Assembly: GCF_000308475.2 (NCBI RefSeq)
Contig: NZ_BAFT02000066.1
Coordinates: 1 to 64,000, forward strand
DNA length: 64,000 bases
Direction of reading: 5' to 3'
Source: Nocardia brasiliensis NBRC 14402
GTDB taxonomy: Bacteria; Actinomycetota; Actinomycetes; Mycobacteriales; Mycobacteriaceae
Shown: piece by piece, positions 9,062 through 15,741 of the stretch
Numbering within the stretch: the first letter of the stretch is position 1
How the letters are laid out: the number at the start of each line of letters is the position of its first letter
Made by a program: the position numbers and the translations under genes
Notes under the pieces: model-generated
What the model was told of the DNA's origin: nothing
Database searches by the model: none
What the model saw: the letters and a program-made list of their open reading frames with translations, nothing else

Positions 9062-9930
9062 CAGGCCGCCTTCCTTTCTGTCAGATAGTCCGTCCAGGCC
9101 CAGCCCAGGGTGCGGCGAGCCAGTACCGAGAGGGCGTGTTTGCGGTAGTCCGCGGTGCCGCGGACGTCATCGATCGGCTTGGCCGCGGCGGCGACGAGCG
9201 CACCGAATTCGCGCAGCACGCTTTCGCGCAGCGGCGTCGCCTGCTGCCACGGCAACTGGGTCGACAGGAATTCCTCGGCCGACCCGGCGCGCAGCGGTGT
9301 CGGACCGGACGATCCGATGCCGGTGCGGACCGTCCCGCTGCCGGGGTACAGCGCGATCGCGAACGAGCACACCGCGATCACCATCGCGTTGCGCGTGCCG
9401 ACCTTCGAAAAGTATTGCGGCCCTTCGGCGGGCGGCAACCAGATCGCCCGGATCAGCTCGTCCGGCTCGAGCGCGGTCTTACGCACCCAGATGTAGAAGT
9501 CGTCGATCGGGATCATCCGGGTGCCGCGGGCCGCGGACTCGACCTCGACGACCGCGTCCCCGGCGAGCAGCGCGGGATGGGCGTCACCGGCCGGGGACGC
9601 CCCGCCCAGATTGCCGCCGACCGTGCCGCGATTGCGGATCTGCGGCGAGCCGACGGTGCGCGAGGCCTGCGCCAGACCGGGCAACTGTTTGCCGAGCCGG
9701 TTGATGATCTTGACGTACGGCACACCGGAACCGATCCGGATCCGGCCGTCGATCTCCTTGTGGTCGAACAGTTCCCGGCACGGGTTGAGATCGAGCAGGG
9801 CATTCGGCCTGCCCTTGTCGAAGTTGAGTTCGACCATCATGTCGGTGCCGCCTTGAATGGGCACCGCGTCCGGTCGATCGGCCTTGATGGCCAGGGCATC
9901 GGCCCAGCTGCTCGGTCGCAAGAAATCCAT
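9061..9930 (-). CDS. pucC: Xanthine dehydrogenase, FAD-binding subunit
   Basis: FAD subunit that hands electrons to the final acceptor. The 289-aa protein has the family N-terminus (DFLRPSSWADALAI), FAD-binding loop VPIQGGTDMMVELN, and the second loop TVGSPQIRNRGTVGGNLGGA. Length fits the CoxM/PucC family. The ATG at 9930 lies 2 bases after the uricase stop codon on the minus strand, so uricase, FAD, FeS, deaminase and Mo subunit genes form one compact unit. The longer open frame extending to 10257 runs antisense-free through uricase in another frame and is not coding. Confidence 0.92.
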   Translation of the reverse strand: MDFLRPSSWADALAIKADRPDAVPIQGGTDMMVELNFDKGRPNALLDLNPCRELFDHKEIDGRIRIGSGVPYVKIINRLGKQLPGLAQASRTVGSPQIRNRGTVGGNLGGASPAGDAHPALLAGDAVVEVESAARGTRMIPIDDFYIWVRKTALEPDELIRAIWLPPAEGPQYFSKVGTRNAMVIAVCSFAIALYPGSGTVRTGIGSSGPTPLRAGSAEEFLSTQLPWQQATPLRESVLREFGALVAAAAKPIDDVRGTADYRKHALSVLARRTLGWAWTDYLTERKAA

Positions 9931-9932
9931 CG

Positions 9933-10808
9933 TCACTCCCACGCCGGGCCGGCGGCCGGCGCGTCCTCGCGCAGGACCGTGCCCTCGATCAGGCCGTACG
10001 GGCGGTCGGCGGCGTAGAACACCTCGTTGTCGTTGGTCAGGCCGAACGCGGACAGGTCGACCACGAAGTGATGTTTGTTCGGCAGCGACAGCCGCACCTC
10101 GCCGATCTCCGGGCAGGCGGCGAGTACCCGCTCGCCCATCGCGTACAGCGTCTGCTGCAACGAGTAGCTGTAGGTCTCGGCGAACGCCGCCAGCAGTGCG
10201 CCGCGCGCCTCGCGGTAGGTCTTGTCCCAATCGCTCGGCTCGGCGATGAAGCGCCACTCCGCGTTGACCTCGGTGGCCAGGATGCGGTCGTAGGCTTCTT
10301 TCAGGGTCGTGTACTTGTCCTTGAGATAGCCGTGGAACTCCGAACCGGTGGAGTTGAGCACCACCAGGCCCTGCAAACCCGCTACCACCCAGGTCTTTTC
10401 GCCGTCGTGGTGCACCCGCGCGATGCGGGTCTCCTGACCGGAGCGGACGAACGAGTGCTGATCGTCACCGGGATTCAGCACGATCCGCTCCCAGGCGTAT
10501 TCCTCGACGCTGACCCGCGCGTGCCGGATGGTCGGCTGCGAGCCGACGAAATGCTGTGCCAGCAGGACACCGAACGCCTCGGGCGAGGTGATCCCGTGCT
10601 CCTTGGCGAAGGCGAAGACGGTGTTCTTCTGCGTGTCCGTCGGCAGGACCGCGCCGTTGTCGCCGGTGAGGTGCACGTCGTCCATGTCGCCGGAGAGCGC
10701 CACACCGACATTGAGATCGCGGATCTCGTGCACGCCACCATTTTTCGTCACGCTGACGACGTGGGTCTCCGCCTTGCCGTATCGGTTCGGCCCGAGCTTG
10801 ATCGACAT
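9933..10808 (-). CDS. uox: Urate oxidase (cofactor-free uricase)
   Basis: Predicted to oxidise urate to 5-hydroxyisourate with release of hydrogen peroxide. The 291-aa protein shows the uricase repeats: LGPNRYGKAETHVVSVTKNG with the catalytic Lys near the N-terminus, LPTDTQKNTVFAFAKEHG with the active-site Thr, SQPTIRHARVSVEEYAW, and the LPNKHHFVVDLSAFGL segment near the end. Length is typical. It is followed by the FAD subunit after 2 bases and preceded by uraH by 4 bases, so urate is made and consumed by products of one operon. Confidence 0.95.
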   Translation of the reverse strand: MSIKLGPNRYGKAETHVVSVTKNGGVHEIRDLNVGVALSGDMDDVHLTGDNGAVLPTDTQKNTVFAFAKEHGITSPEAFGVLLAQHFVGSQPTIRHARVSVEEYAWERIVLNPGDDQHSFVRSGQETRIARVHHDGEKTWVVAGLQGLVVLNSTGSEFHGYLKDKYTTLKEAYDRILATEVNAEWRFIAEPSDWDKTYREARGALLAAFAETYSYSLQQTLYAMGERVLAACPEIGEVRLSLPNKHHFVVDLSAFGLTNDNEVFYAADRPYGLIEGTVLREDAPAAGPAWE

Positions 10809-10812
10809 TGTT

Positions 10813-11112
10813 TCAGCTACCTCGATAAGTGGAGTAGGAATACGGACTGAGCAGCAACGGCACGTGGTAGTGCGCTGCCGGGTCGGCGACGGTGAAGTCG
10901 ATCGCGACCGTGGGATAGAACGGACTGATCTCTCCCGTCTCGAAAGTCAGCCGGTGCGTACCGGTTCCGGGTGCGGGCAGGTCCTTGACGCGGCCGTCGT
11001 CGTCGGTGCGCCGTTCGGCGAGCACCGTGCCGTCCATGTCCGAGAGCCGGACCAGCATCCCGGCGGCGGGGCGGCCGGTGACCGCGTTGAGCACGTGCGT
11101 GGACAGACTCAC
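10813..11112 (-). CDS. uraH: 5-hydroxyisourate hydrolase (transthyretin-like)
   Basis: Predicted to hydrolyse 5-hydroxyisourate to 2-oxo-4-hydroxy-4-carboxy-5-ureidoimidazoline (OHCU). The 99-aa protein has the N-terminal LSTHVLNAVTGRPAAG motif with the catalytic His, a central HRLTFETGEISPFYPTVAIDF segment split by active-site residues, HYHVPLLLSPYSYSTY and the diagnostic C-terminal YRGS. Its ATG overlaps the uraD stop by 4 bases. Confidence 0.96.
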   Translation of the reverse strand: MSLSTHVLNAVTGRPAAGMLVRLSDMDGTVLAERRTDDDGRVKDLPAPGTGTHRLTFETGEISPFYPTVAIDFTVADPAAHYHVPLLLSPYSYSTYRGS

Positions 11113-11621
11113 TGCTCCCCCAGCAGCTTTCGCACCCGCAGCCGGGTGATGTCGGCGAGCTCGCTCTGTACCTCGAGCCGCTCGTCGAGCACCGAATTGT
11201 CCAGGCGCAGCCGCAATTCGGCGAGGATCTCGGTGGCGGTGCGGCCGGTGGCACGGATCAGGAAGACGTGACCGAAGCGCTCTTCGTAGGCGAGATTGCC
11301 CGCGGCGAGTTCGGCCCGCACGGCGGCGTCGGCGGTCGCGGCACCGGACTGTTCCCCGCGCGACCAGCTCGCCTCCCGCTCGGACAGTTCGGCCTTGGCG
11401 CGGTCACCGATGCGCGGATGCGCCGCGAGCGCCTCCTCGACATCCGGCCAACTCAGCTCGCACACCGTGGCGACGGCCGCGGCGACGAGGCTCGCGGTGT
11501 CGGCGTAGGGCCGGGCCGCCGCGACCTTCTGCGCCCACTGCCGGGACGCACAGCAGGTCAGCAGTTCCTGTTCGACCCGGTCCGGAGGCAACGAGTTGAG
11601 CCATCCGATGTCGCCTGCCAT
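11109..11621 (-). CDS. uraD: OHCU decarboxylase
   Basis: Predicted to decarboxylate OHCU to (S)-allantoin. The 170-aa protein has a WLNSLPPDRVEQELLTCC opening, then AHPRIGD, the catalytic-region His-Pro motif of the family, and SREQ-type helices (EASWSRGEQSGA), LAYEERFGHVFLIRATGR and a terminal LRLRLDN segment. The start at 11621 is set by a strong AGGAGG about 5 bases upstream; the open frame extends further but loses homology. It is the promoter-proximal gene of the purine operon and faces pucR across about 160 bases. Confidence 0.92.
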   Translation of the reverse strand: MAGDIGWLNSLPPDRVEQELLTCCASRQWAQKVAAARPYADTASLVAAAVATVCELSWPDVEEALAAHPRIGDRAKAELSEREASWSRGEQSGAATADAAVRAELAAGNLAYEERFGHVFLIRATGRTATEILAELRLRLDNSVLDERLEVQSELADITRLRVRKLLGEQ

Positions 11622-11699
11622 CTGACCTCCTGTAGGGGGTTGCCAATCTGTTCCGCAAGTACACCCGCCGAGCAACGCCGCAGCCAGAAACGAGAAATC

Positions 11700-11755
11700 T
11701 GAACTGTGCGCCAGTTCACACCGAAGTCTTTGTGTGAATGTCCAAGGGCATTCAC
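11700..11755. promoter_or_regulatory. Two inverted repeats between uraD and pucR (candidate purine operators)
   Basis: Two separate perfect 7-bp inverted repeats lie in the divergent gap. TGAACTG-N5-CAGTTCA is at 11700-11718 and GTGAATG-N8-CATTCAC at 11734-11755. A TAG-type -10 hexamer (TAGCCT, 11771-11776) sits 8 bases before the pucR GTG, so the second repeat falls about 40 bases before a likely leaderless pucR start. Placement suggests operator sites controlling uraD onward, pucR, or both. Whether PucR itself binds them is inference. Confidence 0.55.
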
Positions 11756-11783
11756 CAGGGGGTTGACTGTTAGCCTTCGCACC

Positions 11784-13289
11784 GTGCGCCTCAGATCCCT
11801 GCTGACCATGGCGGACCTCGGGCTCGAGCTCGTCACCGGCGAGGACGAGCTGGACCGGTTCGTCCGCTGGGTGGTGACCACCGACATGCTCGACCCCGGT
11901 CGCTACCTCTCCGGTGGGGAACTCGTCCTCACCGGCATGCAGTGGCGCCACGACCCGGCCGACAGCGAGGTGTTCGTCCGCGCGCTCGCCCAGGCGGGCG
12001 TGGCCGGGCTGGCCGCGGGCGATGCCCGCTACGGCGGTGCGCCCCCGGATGTGGTCGAGGCCTGTCGCAAGCATCGGATCCCGCTGTTCCGGGTCCCGGA
12101 GAACATCGCGTTCGCCCAGGTCACCGAGCAGATCACGCGAAATCTGTCGACCGGGCGCGCCGCGGACCTGACCGCGATCCTGGACCGGCACCGCCAGCTC
12201 GTCTCAGGCGCCGGGCTCGGCTCGGTGCTCGAGTTGATCGAACGCGATCTCGGCATGCGCTGCTGGGTGGTCTCCTCGACCGGCCGGGCGGTGGCCGGGC
12301 CTCCCACCGCGCCACCGTCCGAGGTGACCACCGCGTTCCTCAGCGCCCGCCGCCTGCCGACGGCGTTCCGGCCGGAGAGCGGCCGGTTTTCCCTGTTCGC
12401 GGTGGACGAGCACCGCACATCGCGGGCGGCCGACTGGTTCCTCGTGTTCGAGGGCGACTACACCGAGTGGCCGGAGGAGCGTCGCGCGCTGGCCGGTGAG
12501 CTGGCCGCGGTCGTCTCGCTCGAACGCGCCCGCCAGGACGACCGGCAGAGCGCCGAGGGACGGCTCGCCCAGGAACTGATCGAGCTGATCGTCTCCGACG
12601 CCAAGCCCGCGGAGATCATCTCCCGCCTCGAACTCACCGGACTCGGACCGGCGGAGACCTATATCGCCGTCGCCGCGGCCGCCGACGACACCTTGCGCCC
12701 CGGGGAATTACGCGTCCTGTTGCGCGAAATACTTTACGGCAGAAGGCCCGCCGCAGGCGTGGTGGACGGCGAGGCGATCGCGCTCATCCCCGCCGGGCCG
12801 GATAGTCCGGTCATCGACGAGATCAACCGCGCGGTAACGGCTTTGGCGCCGGGGCTGGGCGGCAGCCGACTATCCATCGGCGTCAGCGGCGTGGTCGACG
12901 GCGAGGGTCTGCGCGGCGCGGTGGAGGAGGCGCGCTACGCGCGCCGGATGGCGGCGGGTCGCTTGCAACCGGCCAGCGTCGTGGGCCACGACGAACTGGC
13001 CACCCACATGCTGTTGCTCGCCTCGGTTCCCGACGAGGTCCGCCGCATGTTCCGGCTGCGTCTGCTCGATCCGCTCACCACCTACGACCAGGACAATCGC
13101 GCCGATCTCGTGCACACGCTGGAGACGTTCCTCGAGGTATCGGGCTCGTGGACCAAATGCGCCGACCTCCTGCACGTGCACGTGAACACCCTGCGCTACC
13201 GCATCCAGCGCATCGAAGAACTCACCGGGCGCGATCTGTCCCGCCTGGAAGACCGCGTCGACTTCTTCCTGGCGCTCGCGCTGCGCTGA
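11784..13289 (+). CDS. pucR: PucR-family transcriptional regulator
   Basis: Predicted regulator of the divergent purine genes. The 501-aa protein has an N-terminal PucR sensory domain (VRLRSLLTMADLGLELVTG, then RWVVTTDMLDPGRYLSGGELVLT), a central GGDEF-like CdaR region, and a C-terminal PucR helix-turn-helix (DNRADLVHTLETFLEVSGSW, then CADLLHVHVNTLRYRIQRIEELTG). I start at the GTG at 11784, which begins the domain and follows a -10-like TAGCCT; the open frame begins 78 bases earlier in a sequence unlike the family. Effector is unknown; allantoin or urate is plausible. Confidence 0.88.
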   Translation: MRLRSLLTMADLGLELVTGEDELDRFVRWVVTTDMLDPGRYLSGGELVLTGMQWRHDPADSEVFVRALAQAGVAGLAAGDARYGGAPPDVVEACRKHRIPLFRVPENIAFAQVTEQITRNLSTGRAADLTAILDRHRQLVSGAGLGSVLELIERDLGMRCWVVSSTGRAVAGPPTAPPSEVTTAFLSARRLPTAFRPESGRFSLFAVDEHRTSRAADWFLVFEGDYTEWPEERRALAGELAAVVSLERARQDDRQSAEGRLAQELIELIVSDAKPAEIISRLELTGLGPAETYIAVAAAADDTLRPGELRVLLREILYGRRPAAGVVDGEAIALIPAGPDSPVIDEINRAVTALAPGLGGSRLSIGVSGVVDGEGLRGAVEEARYARRMAAGRLQPASVVGHDELATHMLLLASVPDEVRRMFRLRLLDPLTTYDQDNRADLVHTLETFLEVSGSWTKCADLLHVHVNTLRYRIQRIEELTGRDLSRLEDRVDFFLALALR

Positions 13290-13355
13290 GCGCCGGCGTC
13301 GCCGCAGTGCTCGAATCATTTTGCTGTCGTAGCCAATTCGACGGCAGGCTCAAAC

Positions 13356-13889
13356 CTAAGGTGCGCCGACCTGGGTGATCTTGTACGTACCGAGGCGGGT
13401 CATCAGATCCTGATGCAGCACACGCAGCAGTTCGGTCAGGTCGGATTGCTGGGCGCGGGTGAGACCGGAGAGCAGCTCCGACTCCCGGCCGAGGACCTGG
13501 TCGACCAGCCGTTCGACCAAAGCGTGCCCGGCACCGGTCAATTCGACGATCACCCCGCGCGAGCCGTCGCCGAGCGGGGCGCGGGTCACCAGGCCTTCGG
13601 TTTCGGCCCGCGCGACGCGCTGGGAGATCGCGCCCGCGGTGAGCATCGTCTGCTCCTTGAGCTGCCGGGTGGTCAGCCGGTAGGGCGCGCCGCTGCGGCG
13701 CAGCACGCCGAGCAGGTCGAGGGTGGCCGTGTCGACTCCTTCGGCGGCCAGCACCCGGCGGCGATCGTCACCGAATGTCTTGGCCAGCTGCCAGATTCGG
13801 GTCACCACCCCGATGCCGTCGACCGGAGTGCCCGGCCGCTCCCGCTGCCACGCCATCGCGATCGCGTCGACCGGATCGTCGGGATCCAT
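13356..13889 (-). CDS. MarR-family transcriptional regulator
   Basis: A 177-aa winged-helix repressor candidate. Visible are the MarR core LDLLGVLRRSGAPYRLTTRQL, the recognition-helix region LTAGAISQRVARAETEGLVTR and the wing DGSRGVIVELTGAG, which precedes a helical dimer end. The ATG at 13889 is preceded by AGGAGG; a longer frame from 13922 overlaps operator DNA. It is divergent from an SDR gene across 77 bases carrying two near-identical palindromes, so it most likely represses itself and that SDR. The ligand is unknown. Confidence 0.88.
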   Translation of the reverse strand: MDPDDPVDAIAMAWQRERPGTPVDGIGVVTRIWQLAKTFGDDRRRVLAAEGVDTATLDLLGVLRRSGAPYRLTTRQLKEQTMLTAGAISQRVARAETEGLVTRAPLGDGSRGVIVELTGAGHALVERLVDQVLGRESELLSGLTRAQQSDLTELLRVLHQDLMTRLGTYKITQVGAP

Positions 13890-13906
13890 GCGCACCTCCT
13901 GGTTGC

Positions 13907-13944
13907 GTTTAGCCCTAAACAAGAGCTACGGTTTAGATCTAAAC
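13907..13944. promoter_or_regulatory. Twin MarR operator palindromes
   Basis: Two copies of GTTTAG-N2-CTAAAC occur: 13907-13920 with spacer CC and 13931-13944 with spacer AT, making the second a perfect 14-bp palindrome. Centres are 24 bp apart, just over two helical turns. They lie between the MarR start (13889) and the SDR start (13967), where bound repressor would block both promoters. Confidence 0.75.
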
Positions 13945-13966
13945 GTACCCCATATGAGAGGTAGAC

Positions 13967-14686
13967 ATGCCACGCAACATTGTGGTGACCGGTGGCGCAA
14001 CCGGAATCGGCCGGGCGATCGCCGCGGCCTTCGCGACCGCGGGCGACGCCGTGGTGATCACCGGACGACGCGCCGAGGCGCTCCGCGCGACCGCCACCGA
14101 ACTCGGCATCACCGACCGGGTCTGCGACGCCACCGATCCCGTACAGATCGAAGCGCTGGCCTCCGCGCTGCCCGAACGGATCGACGTCCTGGTCAACAAC
14201 GCGGGCGGCAACACCGACTTCGACCAGGACTCCCCCACCGACCTGGCCGCCGTGGCCGCCGCCTGGCGCGCGAACCTCGACGCGAACCTGATCAGCGCGG
14301 TGCTGATGACCACGGCACTGCGCGACCGCCTGGCCGCGGGCGGGACCGTGATCAACATCGGGTCCATCGCCGCAGACAAGGGGGCGGGCGCGTACGGCGC
14401 GGCCAAGGCCGGTCTCGCCTCGTGGAACATGCAACTGTCCGCCGAACTCGGCCCTCGGGGGGTCACCGCGAACGTCATCGCCCCCGGCTACATCGCCGAC
14501 ACCGAGTTCTTCCGTGACCGGCTGACCGAGCAGCGCCGCGCTGCGCTCATCGCCGCTACCCACACCGGGCGGCCCGGTCTCCCCGAGGACATCGCTTCCG
14601 CGGCAACCTATCTCGCCTCGCCGGGCGCACGTCAGCTGACCGGTCAGGTGTTGGCGGTCAACGGCGGCGAGCGCACGAGCCGGTGA
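13967..14686 (+). CDS. SDR-family oxidoreductase
   Basis: A 239-aa classical short-chain dehydrogenase/reductase. It has the TGGATGIGRAI cofactor motif, LVNNAGG, the catalytic Ser in VINIGSIAADKG and the YGAAK catalytic pair, then a C-terminal PGYIADTEFF segment and QVLAVNGGE end. The Arg following GR at the second strand suggests NADP(H). Substrate is unknown. A GAGAGG site precedes the ATG. It is very likely the target of the divergent MarR repressor through the two palindromes upstream. Confidence 0.86.
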   Translation: MPRNIVVTGGATGIGRAIAAAFATAGDAVVITGRRAEALRATATELGITDRVCDATDPVQIEALASALPERIDVLVNNAGGNTDFDQDSPTDLAAVAAAWRANLDANLISAVLMTTALRDRLAAGGTVINIGSIAADKGAGAYGAAKAGLASWNMQLSAELGPRGVTANVIAPGYIADTEFFRDRLTEQRRAALIAATHTGRPGLPEDIASAATYLASPGARQLTGQVLAVNGGERTSR

Positions 14687-14808
14687 GCGACCGCCGACCG
14701 CGGCGCGCGGAGCGAGGCGGCGAATAGGGTCTATCCGGGCAACCGGCGCGGCAGGGTCTAGCATGAGCGGGCTGGTAACGGTGGATTTGCCGATCCCAAG
14801 GTGGTTCG

Positions 14809-15741
14809 ATGACCAAAGCTGTTCCACAGCCGGTGGCGTTGGGCGATGAAGCGGCCCGCACCCTGGCGAACGCCACGAAGACCGTGCCGCAGATGGAGTC
14901 GATCACTCCGCGGTGGTTGGTCCATCTGTTGAACTGGGTACCCGTCGAAGCCGGTATCTACCGACGTAACCGGGTTACCCACGAACAAACCGTCGATATC
15001 CAGTGCGACAACTTCGACGAGTCTCCGCTGCCGGAGACCTTTATCGACTACGAGCGGGACCCGCGCGAGTACCGGCTCAAGGCCGTGCACACCATCCTCG
15101 ATGTGCACACGCGCGTCTCCGATCTGTATTCGAGTCCGCACGATCAGATAGCTCAGCAGTTGCGCTTGACCATCGAAGCGATCAAGGAGCACCAAGAGGG
15201 CGAGCTGATCAACAGTCCGGATTACGGTCTGATCGCCAATACGGCCAAGAAGCAACGGCTCTCGACGATCGCCGGCCCGCCGACGCCCGACGACCTCGAC
15301 AATCTGATCACCACGGTCTGGAAGGAGCCCGGCTTCTTCCTGACCCACCCGCAGGGCATCGCCGCGTTCGGGCGGGAATGCACCCGGCGCGGTGTGCCGC
15401 CGCCGACGGTGAGCATGTTCGGATCCCAGTTCTTGACCTGGCGCGGGATCCCGATCATTCCGTCGGACAAGGTGCCGGTGGAACGCGGTAAGACCAAGTT
15501 CCTGCTGATCCGCACCGGCGAGGCCCGCCAGGGCGTGGTCGGCCTGTACCAGCCGGGGCTGGCAGGCGAACAGGGACCGGGGCTTTCGGTGAAGTTCATG
15601 GGTATCGATCGCAGCGCGATCGCGTCGTATCTGGTGTCGCTGTACTGCTCGTTGGCCGTCCTGACCGACGACGCGGTGGCAGTGCTCGACGGAGCCGAGG
15701 TGGGCAAGTTCCATGACTACGCACCGACCTACCGGAGCTGA
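14809..15741 (+). CDS. Family 2A encapsulin nanocompartment shell protein
   Basis: A 310-aa HK97-fold shell protein of the SrpI / mycobacterial major-membrane-protein-I type (family 2A encapsulin). Recognisable stretches are ESITPRWLVHLLNWVPVEAG, IYRRNRVTH, the E-loop-like FDESPLPETFIDYERDPREY, LTHPQGIAAFGRECTRRGV and MFGSQFLTWRGIPI. It lacks the extra cyclic-nucleotide-binding domain seen in family 2B. The last 29 bases overlap the start of the cysteine desulfurase gene, the known cargo of this family, so shell and cargo are co-expressed. The shell should assemble in the cytoplasm. A GGTGG-type ribosome site precedes the ATG. Family assignment is by recognition of the sequence and the cargo pairing. 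Confidence 0.92.
   Translation: MTKAVPQPVALGDEAARTLANATKTVPQMESITPRWLVHLLNWVPVEAGIYRRNRVTHEQTVDIQCDNFDESPLPETFIDYERDPREYRLKAVHTILDVHTRVSDLYSSPHDQIAQQLRLTIEAIKEHQEGELINSPDYGLIANTAKKQRLSTIAGPPTPDDLDNLITTVWKEPGFFLTHPQGIAAFGRECTRRGVPPPTVSMFGSQFLTWRGIPIIPSDKVPVERGKTKFLLIRTGEARQGVVGLYQPGLAGEQGPGLSVKFMGIDRSAIASYLVSLYCSLAVLTDDAVAVLDGAEVGKFHDYAPTYRS

Noticed and set aside
14809..15741. Family 2B encapsulin assignment
   Set aside because: The protein has no cyclic-nucleotide-binding insertion and is paired with a cysteine desulfurase, which points to family 2A.
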